The notes under the pieces were generated by a model. It did not search any database and was not told the DNA's origin. It saw only the letters and a list, made by a program, of their open reading frames with translations. A DNA stretch of 64,000 bases from Candidatus Latescibacterota bacterium (lineage in GTDB: Bacteria > Krumholzibacteriota > Krumholzibacteriia > JACNKJ01). How positions within the stretch are numbered: position 1 is the stretch's first letter; the number at the start of each line of letters is the position of its first letter. Below, one piece after another: positions 7,406 through 18,454 of this stretch. Position numbers and translations under genes: made by a program. Location: the NCBI GenBank assembly GCA_020633725.1, contig JACKDC010000002.1:620001-684000 (forward strand). The letters run 5' to 3'.

Positions 7406-8067
7406 CTCGTGGTCATCCCCAGAGGAAGCGAGGCACCGAGGAGAACGAGCGCTTCGGCGACGAGCATGGCCAGCAGGACGCTGGCCAGCGTACCCAGCAA
7501 GAAGTACTCGGCGAACTCGGAGTCCTCTTCGAATCGCTTGTGCCGCGCCAGCGCTTTGGCGGCCATGAGGAAGGCCATGGCCGCGTAGTTGCTCCTGGCG
7601 AGCACGATGAGAAGTATCCAGCGCTCGACGACCCCGATGGCCTCGCCCCTGCCGCTGTGCGCGGCGAGTTCTCCGTAGGGTTTGCCCAGAGCCTCCAGGC
7701 CCCAGCGGAGGAGACGCGTACTTGGATCGGCGAGGAGCAGGGCGGCGACGGCCCAGGTCCAGCCCCGGGACGCGGCCGGCTCGGGCACATCCAGCAGGGC
7801 GCACAGCAGCGCGCCCGCCGCAGCGAGAGCGCCCAGTGCGACGAGGTGCCAGGCGGTCTCGCGGCGCACGCAGGCCCAGATCGTGATCGTGGTGGCCGCA
7901 GCGATGAGGGCCACGATCAGCGTGGGATAGTCCTGGCCCCGCGCGACCCAGCTCAGAGCCAGTGCCGTCGCGACGAGAACGCAAAGCCCTATCCACATCC
8001 CGCGCCGGCCCAGACGGCCCAGGTTGACGCCGAGCAGCACGGCCGTCAGCAGTGGCCAGGCGCTCAC
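7402..8067 (-). CDS. DUF3307-like membrane protein, SatD partner
   Basis: A 221-residue, strongly hydrophobic protein with about six membrane segments. The C-terminal third reads GEAIGVVERWILLIVLARSN, then MAAKALARHKRF and EYFLLGTLASVLLAMLVAEA. This matches the conserved end of DUF3307 proteins (IG-x-LER..., K-x-x-x-R, EY-x-L-GT-L). DUF3307 proteins are commonly encoded next to SatD-family proteins, and here the ATG overlaps the satD stop (ATGA). The biochemical role of the pair is unknown. The N-terminal half is less conserved, and the assignment rests on the C-terminal pattern plus the neighbour. Confidence 0.7.
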   Translation of the reverse strand: MSAWPLLTAVLLGVNLGRLGRRGMWIGLCVLVATALALSWVARGQDYPTLIVALIAAATTITIWACVRRETAWHLVALGALAAAGALLCALLDVPEPAASRGWTWAVAALLLADPSTRLLRWGLEALGKPYGELAAHSGRGEAIGVVERWILLIVLARSNYAAMAFLMAAKALARHKRFEEDSEFAEYFLLGTLASVLLAMLVAEALVLLGASLPLGMTTR

Positions 8068-8729
8068 GCCTCGCTCCTGTCACCACGGTTCACGTTGCCC
8101 AGCTCCCGCTCGAGGATCTCCCAGGCCTCGCTGAACAGCGCATAGCCCGCAGCCTTCTGCCGCAGACTCACCGCGCTGCGGCTGATCCCGAGCTCCGACG
8201 CCACCTGTTTCCAGTTCAGTCCCGTCTCGAAGAGGAGGATGGCTTCGCACTGGGCCGACGACCAGCGTTCGCGCTGCCGAAGTGCGAAAGACGCGAGGGT
8301 GCTCCAGAGGCGCGCCTCGCCGCCCGGCGTTCTGAGCTGGCAGAGCAAGTCGCGCTTGCGCGTGTCCTCCAGCGCTGCCCGTGCGTTGTGGAAGCAGGGG
8401 CCGTCCATGCCGAGCGCGTCGGGCCGCATGGCCGTGCTGAGAGTGCCAAGCCCCAGGCCGAAGCGCACGGCGACCGGGCGGGACAGCTCCACGAGATCGC
8501 GCATCAGGGTCAGGAGCGCGCTGTAGCCAGCCGCCTCGTTTGCGAATAGCCCCTGGAACTCGTCGCCGATGGTGATGAGTGGCCGGGCGGCGATGCCCGG
8601 TGATCCGGCTGTCCGGAGGGCGCTGAAGCGTTTCTGCATCCGGTCCTGCAGACCGAAGCGCGCGTCGTCCCCCAGCCGTCGGGAGCCCACGAGGTCGCCG
8701 ATGACCGCGATGTACAGCGTTGGCTTCAT
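8064..8729 (-). CDS. SatD family protein
   Basis: A 221-residue cytoplasmic protein. It starts YIAVIGDLVGSRRL and carries ITIGDEFQGLF near residue 55, the two hallmark motifs of the SatD family (named from the Streptococcus mutans acid-tolerance sat operon). The C-terminal part (LNWKQVASELGISRSAVSLR) is a helix-turn-helix that resembles a sigma-70 region 4 or LuxR-like HTH, so DNA binding is plausible. The gene starts an operon with the DUF3307-like gene and tyrA. There is no Shine-Dalgarno sequence, and the predicted transcription start coincides with the ATG, suggesting a leaderless message. The molecular function of SatD proteins is not established. Confidence 0.82.
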   Translation of the reverse strand: MKPTLYIAVIGDLVGSRRLGDDARFGLQDRMQKRFSALRTAGSPGIAARPLITIGDEFQGLFANEAAGYSALLTLMRDLVELSRPVAVRFGLGLGTLSTAMRPDALGMDGPCFHNARAALEDTRKRDLLCQLRTPGGEARLWSTLASFALRQRERWSSAQCEAILLFETGLNWKQVASELGISRSAVSLRQKAAGYALFSEAWEILERELGNVNRGDRSEA

Positions 8730-8735
8730 GTCGCC

Positions 8736-8764
8736 AGTTTAGCTTTGAACATTGATTCTGTCAA
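8736..8764 (-). promoter_or_regulatory. Consensus promoter of satD giving a leaderless transcript
   Basis: On the minus strand TTGACA (8764-8759) and TAAACT (8741-8736) are 17 bp apart. Transcription would begin about 7 nt downstream, at or next to the A of the ATG at 8729. No GGAGG-like sequence precedes the ATG. Confidence 0.6.
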
Positions 8765-9024
8765 GTTGATATTTAGAGCAAAACTATGCGTTGTCGAGGT
8801 GCGGGCAGGGATCGCACTGCCACGTAAATGGTTTTATAGCTGCGTGTTTTGTCAGAGTCTCGCCGATGGGCCATTGTCAAGGTTTCAGGCTCGACTCGTG
8901 GGAATCAATGTCTAGAGCATGACTAGCGGGACACACGCGGCGCGTCGGATGTCGTCGCCTCTGGCCAACGTGCAGCAGGGATGCTATCGCTGGGCTGGAT
9001 GGGAGAGAGCGCGAGGAGAGTACC
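8765..9024. other. Intergenic region between satD and the ypdA-like gene
   Basis: About 260 bp of non-coding, comparatively AT-rich DNA upstream of the satD promoter on one side and the YpdA-like gene on the other. Apart from the ribosome site GAGGAGAG at 9012-9019 I see no clear promoter, hairpin or small ORF. Confidence 0.4.
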
Positions 9025-10062
9025 GTGAGTGCAAGCGATGCAGCCGTGGACGTCGCCCTGGTGGGCGCCGGGCCCATCGGCCTGGAGATGGCCGTGGCGC
9101 TGAAGCGCGCGGGCGTGGACTACGTGCACCTGGAGGCCGGCCAGATCGGCCAGACCATCGCCGGCTTTCCCCGCGAGATGCACTTCTACAGCTCCAACGA
9201 CCGCATCGCCATCGCTGGCCTGCCCCTGGTCACCACCGACGAGTCCAAGGCCACCCGCGAGCAGTACCTTGGCTACCTGCGTCAGGTGGCGCGGCGGGAG
9301 GCGCTGGCGATCCGCAGCTACGAGCCCGTGACCGGCATCGCGCGCGAGGGGGAGCACTACCTGCTGCGCAGCCATTCGCTGGCGGGTCCGCGCGAGACGC
9401 CGGCGCGCCGCGTGATCCTGGCCCTCGGCGGCACCCACCGCCCGCGGCGGCTGGGCATCCCGGGCGAGGATCTGCTGCACGTGAGCCACCAGTTCGTGGA
9501 GCCGCACCCCTACTTCGGACAGCGGCTGCTGGTGGTGGGCGGACGCAACTCGGCGGTGGAGGCGGCGCTGCGCTGCTGGCACGCCGGCGCGCAGGTCGCG
9601 CTGAGCTACCGGCGGGCGGCCTTCGACCGCAAGGCCGTGAAGTACTGGCTGCTGCCCGAGCTGGAGGGGCGCATCGCACGCGGCGAGATCGAGGGTCACC
9701 TGGCGACCCAGCCGGTGGCCATCGAGCCGGGGCGGGCGCTCCTGCGCCGCGCCGACGGCGAGACCTACGCCGTGGCGGCGGACTTCGTCCTCCTGCTCAC
9801 CGGCTACGAGGCGGACACGTCGCTCTACCGACAGCTCGGGCTCGCGCTCGAGGGCGAGGAGCAGGCCCCGGTGCTCGACCCCGACACGATGGAGAGCAGC
9901 CTGCCGGGCGTCTACGTCATCGGGACGGCCACGGCCGGCACGCAGCAGCGCTTCCAGATCTTCCTCGAAAACTGTCACGTGCACGTGGACCGCGTGCTCG
10001 CGGCGCTAACGGGGCGGCCCGCGCCCGATGCGCCCGCGCCGCTGGAGCGGCCGGAGAGCTGA
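9025..10062 (+). CDS. YpdA-like FAD/NAD(P)-binding oxidoreductase
   Basis: A 345-residue flavoprotein of the YpdA family (putative bacillithiol disulfide reductases). It has an FAD-binding GAGPIGLEMA motif near residue 15, the family-typical stretch GFPREMHFYSSNDRIAIAGL, a second nucleotide-binding motif VVGGRNSAVEAAL near 172, and the C-terminal VYVIGTATAGTQQRF. In Staphylococcus aureus YpdA a conserved cysteine lies in GGGPCGL; here that position is isoleucine, so the same redox mechanism is unlikely without change. GTG 9025 is preceded by GAGGAGAG. No bacillithiol synthesis genes occur in the window, so the substrate is open. Its stop abuts the stop of the convergent gene (TGA then TCA). 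Confidence 0.8.
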   Translation: MSASDAAVDVALVGAGPIGLEMAVALKRAGVDYVHLEAGQIGQTIAGFPREMHFYSSNDRIAIAGLPLVTTDESKATREQYLGYLRQVARREALAIRSYEPVTGIAREGEHYLLRSHSLAGPRETPARRVILALGGTHRPRRLGIPGEDLLHVSHQFVEPHPYFGQRLLVVGGRNSAVEAALRCWHAGAQVALSYRRAAFDRKAVKYWLLPELEGRIARGEIEGHLATQPVAIEPGRALLRRADGETYAVAADFVLLLTGYEADTSLYRQLGLALEGEEQAPVLDPDTMESSLPGVYVIGTATAGTQQRFQIFLENCHVHVDRVLAALTGRPAPDAPAPLERPES

Positions 10063-10674
10063 TCAGCGACTCCAGGCCGTCAGCCCCAGCTGGACGCTCG
10101 CGCCTGGGTAGAACGGAAAGCCGAAGCGGTCGTCGAGAATCGCCTCCGCCAGCTCGACTCGTAGCATCAAGCCGATCGGCCCCGACAGGGCGGTCTCCGC
10201 CGCAAGGCCGACGCTGCCCAGCAGGTGGCCATCGCCGAAGTCCAGCTCACCCGTGCAGTCGCAGCCGGCGTTGGCCAGGCCGACGCCAAGATCCGCGCGC
10301 AGCGCCCGGCCGTCCCCAGCCCAGAGCGCGCGCCGGACCCGGAGCGCGACGAACCAGCGGGCCATGCGGGTCGTGCTGCCGTCGAACTGTGGAGAGTCGG
10401 GCGGATAGTCGATACGGGCGTCGACCCGATCGATGCCGGCCGCAACGCCAAAGAAGGCGCGCCGCTCGGCGAGCCTCTCGGGTCCGGGCCAGAGCTCGAG
10501 CTGAAAGCCCTGGGCAGTGGACGCCGTGTAGGTCGCCTGGGTGCCGAAGGGCCGCGCGGAGCGGTCGAAGCCCCGCGAACGCGCGACCAGGAAGCCTGCC
10601 TGCGCGGCCGCGGCCGGCCCGGCGCCGGCGAGCAGGGCCAGCAGGAGGAGCAGCCTTGCGGCTTGCGTGCGCAT
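10063..10674 (-). CDS. Secreted hypothetical protein, possible outer-membrane beta-barrel
   Basis: A 203-residue protein with a clear signal peptide (MRTQAARLLLLLALLAGAGP...AAA). The mature part alternates polar and hydrophobic residues in short strands (QGFQLELWPG, AFFGVAAGIDRV, RWFVALRVRRAL, LRADLGVGLANA, LLGSVGLAAETA, IGLMLRVELAEA) and ends in ASVQLGLTAWSR. This looks like an eight-stranded outer-membrane barrel. ATG 10674 is chosen for the signal peptide and the GGGAGGGAG ribosome site; the frame is open further upstream. Two cysteines form a CDC motif near residue 125. I do not recognise the family. Confidence 0.65.
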   Translation of the reverse strand: MRTQAARLLLLLALLAGAGPAAAAQAGFLVARSRGFDRSARPFGTQATYTASTAQGFQLELWPGPERLAERRAFFGVAAGIDRVDARIDYPPDSPQFDGSTTRMARWFVALRVRRALWAGDGRALRADLGVGLANAGCDCTGELDFGDGHLLGSVGLAAETALSGPIGLMLRVELAEAILDDRFGFPFYPGASVQLGLTAWSR

Positions 10675-10746
10675 CTCCCTCCCTCCGTCGCGTTTCGAGG
10701 GCATGGTGACGGCTTTCCGCGCCCGGATCAAGCCGCCCGCGTCCGC

Positions 10747-10775
10747 TTGCATCCTCGCCCTGCGGCGGGCATACT
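10747..10775 (+). promoter_or_regulatory. Sigma-70-like promoter of the leucine-catabolism operon
   Basis: TTGCAT at 10747-10752 and CATACT at 10770-10775, 17-bp spacing, about 45 nt before the first gene's ATG. Confidence 0.5.
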
Positions 10776-10820
10776 CGCGCCGCCAGCGCCAGTTACCGCC
10801 AGCGTGGGGGAGAGACGTCC

Positions 10821-12431
<1,611 letters not shown>

Positions 12432-12439
12432 GGGGAGCC

Positions 12440-13221
12440 ATGGCCGACGTGATCCTGCAGCGCGTGGAAGCGGGGGTGGCCACCGTCACCCTGAACCGCC
12501 CCGAGCTGCACAACGCCTTCGACGACCGCATGATGGCCGCTCTCACCGCGAGCTTCCGCGCCCTGGCGGACGACCGCCGCGTGCGCGTCATCGTGCTGGC
12601 GGCGGCGGGCCGGAGCTTTTCGGCCGGCGCCGACATGCACTGGATGAAGCGCATGGCCGGCTACTCCTACGAGGAGAACCTCGCCGACGCGGGCCTGGCC
12701 GCCGACATGTTCGAGGCCATCGCCGGCGCGCCCCAGCCCGTGATCGCGCGCGTGCAGGGCGCGGCCTTCGGCGGGGGCGTGGGGCTGGTCGCCGCCTGCG
12801 ACCTGGCCCTCGCGGTGGAGCGCGCGAGCTTCTGCCTCAGCGAGGTGAAGCTCGGCATCGTGCCGTCGATGATCAGCCCCTACCTGGTGGCGCGCATGGG
12901 CGCGGGGCCGAGCCGACGCTACGCGCTCACCGCCGAGCGCTTCGATGCGCCGACGGCGCGGCGTCTCGGTCTGATCGCCGAGATCTACCCCGTCGAGCCT
13001 GCCATGGACGCGGCCATCGCGGACCTCACCGCGCAGCTGAAGCGCAACAGTCCGGGTGCGCTGGCCGCCTGCAAGGCCCTGTGGAACGCGGTGGCGGGCG
13101 ATCCGCGCGCGCACCGCGAGGAGACGCTGCGGCGCATCGCCGAGATTCGCGTGAGCCCCGAAGGTCAGGAGGGACTCGCGGCCTTCCTGACCAAGCGCAC
13201 GCCGAACTGGATCGAGGACTG

Positions 13222-13222
<1 letters not shown>
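12440..13222 (+). CDS. liuC: Methylglutaconyl-CoA hydratase (enoyl-CoA hydratase family)
   Basis: A 260-residue crotonase-fold enzyme. The oxyanion-hole segments are GRSFSAGADMHWMKRMAG and GAAFGGGVGLVAACDLALA, and the second catalytic region is FCLSEVKLGIVPSMISPY. The SAGADMHWM variant is typical of LiuC-type methylglutaconyl-CoA hydratases, which add water to 3-methylglutaconyl-CoA to make HMG-CoA. The start is the ATG 9 nt after the carboxyltransferase stop, with GGGGGAG between. Its stop overlaps the ATG of the biotin carboxylase (TGATG). Operon context makes the leucine pathway role very likely; sequence alone would allow another enoyl-CoA hydratase. Confidence 0.88.
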
Positions 13223-14711
<1,489 letters not shown>

Positions 14712-14712
<1 letters not shown>

Positions 14713-15245
14713 TGCCCACGCTGCGCCTCAGACCCGTCGCCGGCGGGGACGTTGTGACCGTCACCCTCGATCGCGCGGATCGCCGGCCCGACGCCAGCCA
14801 TCTCGCCGCGGTGGACGGCCGCGCGCAGGCCGTGGAGCTCGAGCTGCTCGCCACGGGCGCGGGCTACCTGCGCCTGGGCACCGCGGTGCATCCCTTCTTC
14901 TGCCACCGCGAAGGCGGGCGCGTGCAGGTGTGGCTGGACGGTCGCGTCCACGTGCTGGAGAAGGTCGACGACGGCCCCCGCCGCGCCAGCGCCGAAGCCG
15001 GCGCCGCGCGCAGCGGTTCCCTCACCGCGCCGATGCCGGGCGCCGTGCTCAAGATCCTGGCCACGCCCGGCGCGAGCTTCGCGGCCCACGAGCCGCTGGT
15101 GATCATGGAGTCGATGAAGATGGAGCTCACGCTCTCGGCGCCCCACGCCGGCCGCGTGCGCAAGGTGAACTGCGAAGCGGGTGAGCTGGTGGAGCTGGGG
15201 GCGGTGCTGGTGGAGCTGGAGGACGAGGACGATGCAGCTTCCTAG
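14712..15245 (+). CDS. Biotin carboxyl carrier protein (BT plus BCCP domains of a split MCC alpha subunit)
   Basis: A 177-residue protein corresponding to the C-terminal part of MccA/LiuD. Residues 1-95 form the beta-rich region that docks onto the carboxyltransferase. The lipoyl/biotinyl domain runs from about 103 to 173 (LTAPMPGAVLKILATPG). The biotinylation motif is IMESMKMEL, with the target lysine at about residue 136. Its ATG shares one base with the stop of the biotin carboxylase gene, and its 3' end overlaps the HMG-CoA lyase start by 14 nt. The downstream ORF has its own sensible start and the preceding chain ends at a domain boundary, so a true split gene is more likely than a sequencing frameshift. 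A frameshift cannot be excluded. Confidence 0.88.
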
Positions 15246-16128
15246 TCGCGTTCGCATCGTGGAGGTCGGCCCGCGCGACGGCCTGCAGAACGAGGGCCGC
15301 ATCGTCTCCACGGCGGACAAGGTCGCCTTCATTCGCGCGCTCGGCGAAGCGGGGCTGCGCGACATCGAGGCGAGCAGCTTCGTCCACCCCCAGGTGATCC
15401 CGCAGCTCGCCGACGCCGGCGAGGTCTTCGCCGAACTGCCGTCGGCCGGTCCCGTGACCTACTCCGCGCTCGTCCCCAACCAGCGCGGGCTGGAGCGCGC
15501 GCTGGCGGCGGGGGTGAAGCGCATCGCCGTCTTCACGGCGGCCAGCGAGACCTTCACGCGGCACAACATCCGCATGAGCATCGACGAGAGCCTGGCCGTC
15601 TTCGCGCCGGTGGTGGAGCGCGCGCTGGCCACGGGGCTCACGGTGCGCGGCTACCTGTCCACCTGCTTCGTCTGTCCCTACGAGGGCGAGGTCGCCAAGG
15701 AGGCCGTGCGGCCGCTGGCCGAGCGGCTACTCGCCATGGGCTGCGACGAGATCGCGATCAGCGACACCATCGGCGCGGCGGGCCCACGCGACGTCGCCGC
15801 CACCACCGCCTACCTGCTCGAGACCATCCCCGCCGCCCGGCTTGCCCTGCACTTCCATGACACCTACGGCACCGCGCTGGCCAACGTGCTCGCCGGGCTG
15901 GAGCTGGGCATCAGCACCTTCGACGCCTCCACCGCCGGCCTCGGCGGCTGTCCCTACGCGCCCGGTGCGGCGGGCAACCTGGCCACCGAGGATCTCGTCT
16001 ACATGCTCGAGCGCAGCGGTGTGGAGACCGGCGTCGACCTTGAGGCGCTGGTCGCGGCCGGGGCGGCGATGGCGGAAAGCCTCGGCCGGCGCCCCGGCAG
16101 CCGCCAGTGGGGGCGTCTGCATGGGTAA
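15232..16128 (+). CDS. liuE: Hydroxymethylglutaryl-CoA lyase
   Basis: A 298-residue TIM-barrel lyase of the HMGL/DRE-TIM family. It cleaves HMG-CoA to acetoacetate and acetyl-CoA, the last step of leucine catabolism. Motifs include VEVGPRDGLQNE with the metal and catalytic residues, EASSFVHPQVIPQLADA, YLSTCFVCPYEG, ISDTIGAA, LHFHDTYGTALANV with the metal-binding histidines, and GLGGCPYAPGAAGNLATED with the catalytic cysteine loop. All expected active-site residues are present. The start lies inside the end of the biotin carrier gene. Isovaleryl-CoA dehydrogenase, the enzyme before the carboxylase, is not encoded in this window. Confidence 0.94.
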   Translation: MQLPSRVRIVEVGPRDGLQNEGRIVSTADKVAFIRALGEAGLRDIEASSFVHPQVIPQLADAGEVFAELPSAGPVTYSALVPNQRGLERALAAGVKRIAVFTAASETFTRHNIRMSIDESLAVFAPVVERALATGLTVRGYLSTCFVCPYEGEVAKEAVRPLAERLLAMGCDEIAISDTIGAAGPRDVAATTAYLLETIPAARLALHFHDTYGTALANVLAGLELGISTFDASTAGLGGCPYAPGAAGNLATEDLVYMLERSGVETGVDLEALVAAGAAMAESLGRRPGSRQWGRLHG

Positions 16129-16146
16129 CACCCGCGTGTGGGCCCC

Positions 16147-16938
16147 ATGAGGATGCGGCGCCGGGTGTGGGAGATCGTCGAGGTCGCCCACCCAGGGGAC
16201 CGGGCCAGCCGCGCATTTGACGTCTTCATTCTGGTGCTCATCTTCCTCAACGTGCTAGCTGCGATCCTCGGCACCGTGGGCAGCGTTGAGGCTACGGTGG
16301 GTGGGTCTCTGAGGATCTTCGAGGTCCTTTCTGTCGCCGTGTTCACCGTCGAGTACGCTGCAAGGCTGTGGTCCTGCGTCGAGGATCCGAGGTTCTCCCA
16401 CCCGTTTCGTGGTCGTGCCGCGTACGCGCGGCGCGGGTTGCTCGTCATCGATCTCGTTGCGGTCCTGCCCTTCTATCTGCCCTTCCTCGGCCTGGACTTG
16501 CGGTCTCTGCGAGTCCTGCGCCTGCTGCGGGTACTGCGCATCGCAAAGATCGGGCGCTACTACTCCTCGCTCGACCTCATGCGGCGAGTATTCGTCTCGA
16601 AGCGGGAAGAACTCGTACTGGTCACTGCTCTGATGGCCCTGCTGCTCGTCCTCTCCGCGAGTGTGCTGTACTTCTGCGAGAACCCGCATCAGCCCGACGT
16701 GTTCTCGAGCATACCGGCGACCATGTGGTGGTCCATCGCCACGCTGACTACGGTGGGCTACGGAGACATGTACCCCGTGACCGTGCTCGGAAAGGTCTTC
16801 GCCTCGATCATCGCGATCCTCGGCATCGGCATGTTCGCGCTCCCGACTGGCATCCTCGGCGCCGGGTTCGTCGACGAGTTGCAGCGATCGCGCGAAGAGG
16901 GCGACGTCTGCCCGCTTTGCGGCCGACGGAAGCTCTAG
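16147..16938 (+). CDS. Voltage-gated potassium channel (six-TM Kv type)
   Basis: A 263-residue KvAP-like channel subunit. There are six membrane segments: an arginine-rich S4 (LRSLRVLRLLRVLRIAKIGR, about residues 118-137) and a pore loop with the potassium filter TLTTVGYGDMYPV near residue 200. The C-terminus is short and cytoplasmic and ends VCPLCGRRKL, a single CxxC pair that may form half of a metal-binding site between subunits. ATG 16147 is chosen; GTG 16138 is in frame and equally possible, and neither has a clear ribosome site. It stands alone after the leucine operon, is slightly less GC-rich than its neighbours, and may be transcribed independently. Confidence 0.9.
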   Translation: MRMRRRVWEIVEVAHPGDRASRAFDVFILVLIFLNVLAAILGTVGSVEATVGGSLRIFEVLSVAVFTVEYAARLWSCVEDPRFSHPFRGRAAYARRGLLVIDLVAVLPFYLPFLGLDLRSLRVLRLLRVLRIAKIGRYYSSLDLMRRVFVSKREELVLVTALMALLLVLSASVLYFCENPHQPDVFSSIPATMWWSIATLTTVGYGDMYPVTVLGKVFASIIAILGIGMFALPTGILGAGFVDELQRSREEGDVCPLCGRRKL

Positions 16939-16978
16939 CAGCGTCATGTTGGCGGCGGGCCGGCGCTCGACCGACCAC

Positions 16979-17008
16979 TTGTGTCCCCCTTGCTCCGATC
17001 GCTATCAT
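16979..17008 (+). promoter_or_regulatory. Candidate promoter of the BNR-repeat secreted protein
   Basis: TTGTGT at 16979-16984 and TATCAT at 17003-17008, 18-bp spacing, about 50 nt before the ATG at 17060, which has an AGGAGGGAAGG ribosome site. Confidence 0.4.
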
Positions 17009-17059
17009 TGAAAAGGGCCCACCGGGTCCTGCCGGGGGGCATGAAATAGGAGGGAAGGA

Positions 17060-18373
17060 ATGCGCAAGGTGATCGCGACGCTGTTCGCACTCCTGCTGAG
17101 CACCGGCGCAAGTGCGGTGGAGTGGGAACTCATTCCCGGCTACGACGGGTCGCCGGGAAGCAACTGCCTCAAGGCAGATCCGGCGCACGGCCGGCTGCTG
17201 ATGGGCGTGAACGGCGGCTACCGGATCTACGATCCCGTCGCCGGGGAGTGGCTGGTGCGTGAGCTGCAGGAAATCAACGACGTCTACAGCCTGTTGCCAC
17301 ACCCGACAGACTCCGACTTCCTGCTAACCGGCCGTTACGGGGGCTTCTTCTACGGCTGGATCGAGGATGACGCGGGGCTCGTCGCCCAGGGTCCGATCGT
17401 GCATTCGGGCACCTTCGGCACCGTGACGGGCCTCGGCCGCCTGCCCGGCGACGAGAGCACGCTCTTCGCCTGCTCGATCTACAGCGAGAGCCCCGGCGGC
17501 ATCTATCGCTCTCAGGACGCGGGCCAGACCTGGACCACGGTGCATCCGTTCGGCTGGGAGGAAGCCGGGATGGCGCTGACCGTGGGGCCGGGCGGCGACG
17601 TCCTCGTGGGCACCGGCATTCCGAGCTATCCCGGCGTGAATGACGGCATCCTGCGCAGCAGCGACGCGGGGGCGACCTGGACCGAGATCTCCGGCGACAT
17701 GGTCTGCGCGTCCTTCGTCGGCCAGATCGAAGTGGATCCGCTCGACGCGCAGCACATCTACGCGGCCCAGGGCGGCACCTGGGAGCCCGACGATCCGGCC
17801 CTCGGCGTCTGGGAGACGCTGGACGGCGGCGGCCACTGGACGCAGATCCTTGCGGGCAACGTCCTCGATCTCTGCATGGATCCGCTCAACGGCGACGTGC
17901 TGGTGGCCCTGCGGGGCGCGGAGGTGCTGCTGACCCGAAACGGTGGCGCGACCTGGGTCGACATCGGCGACGGGCTGCCCTACGCCGCCACGTACTGCGC
18001 CGTCCTGCCGACGGACGACCGCATCTACGTCGCCACGTACGACGGCCTCTACGCCACGGCGGCTAGCCCGACGGCCGTGGCCGACGCACAGGCCGCAACG
18101 CTGGCGCTAGGTGCCGCGCCCAACCCGTTCAACCCTGCCACGGCGATCAGCTTCTCGCTGCCCGCGGCAGCGCGCGCGACCCTGACCGTGCACGACGCCC
18201 AGGGCCGCCAGGTGCGCCGGCTCCTCGCGGACGCGGCCCGTCCGTCCGGCCCGCAGCAGGTGATCTGGGACGGCCGCGACGACGCGGGCCACGCGCTGCC
18301 GAGCGGCCTCTACCTCGCGCGAGTCGCCGCACTTGGCCGGAGCGAAACAAGCAAGCTCGTCCTGTTGAAGTAG
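17060..18373 (+). CDS. Secreted BNR/sortilin-type propeller protein with FlgD-like sorting domain
   Basis: A 437-residue secreted protein. After the signal peptide (MRKVIATLFALLLSTGASA) the body consists of Asp-box/BNR-like repeats such as GGIYRSQDAGQTWTTV, DGILRSSDAGATWTEI, GVWETLDGGGHWTQI and LLTRNGGATWVDI. These S-x-D-x-G-x-T-W motifs mark sialidase- or sortilin-like beta-propellers. The C-terminal FlgD-like domain starts GAAPNPFNPATAISFSLP near residue 352 and ends SKLVLLK. Sialidase catalytic residues are not apparent, so a structural or binding role is more likely than an enzyme. A strong bidirectional hairpin follows at 18402-18427. Confidence 0.85.
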   Translation: MRKVIATLFALLLSTGASAVEWELIPGYDGSPGSNCLKADPAHGRLLMGVNGGYRIYDPVAGEWLVRELQEINDVYSLLPHPTDSDFLLTGRYGGFFYGWIEDDAGLVAQGPIVHSGTFGTVTGLGRLPGDESTLFACSIYSESPGGIYRSQDAGQTWTTVHPFGWEEAGMALTVGPGGDVLVGTGIPSYPGVNDGILRSSDAGATWTEISGDMVCASFVGQIEVDPLDAQHIYAAQGGTWEPDDPALGVWETLDGGGHWTQILAGNVLDLCMDPLNGDVLVALRGAEVLLTRNGGATWVDIGDGLPYAATYCAVLPTDDRIYVATYDGLYATAASPTAVADAQAATLALGAAPNPFNPATAISFSLPAAARATLTVHDAQGRQVRRLLADAARPSGPQQVIWDGRDDAGHALPSGLYLARVAALGRSETSKLVLLK

Positions 18374-18401
18374 CGCGCCCCAATGACAACGCAAGACAAG
18401 A

Positions 18402-18427
18402 CGGCCGCGGGGTCACCCCCGCGGCCG
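18402..18427. terminator. Strong bidirectional hairpin between convergent genes
   Basis: Perfect 11-bp arms CGGCCGCGGGG and CCCCGCGGCCG enclose a 4-nt loop, midway between the stops of the convergent genes ending at 18373 and 18455. There is no T-run on either side. Confidence 0.6.
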
Positions 18428-18454
18428 CCGTGCGTCTGACCCTCTCTCTGCGCG

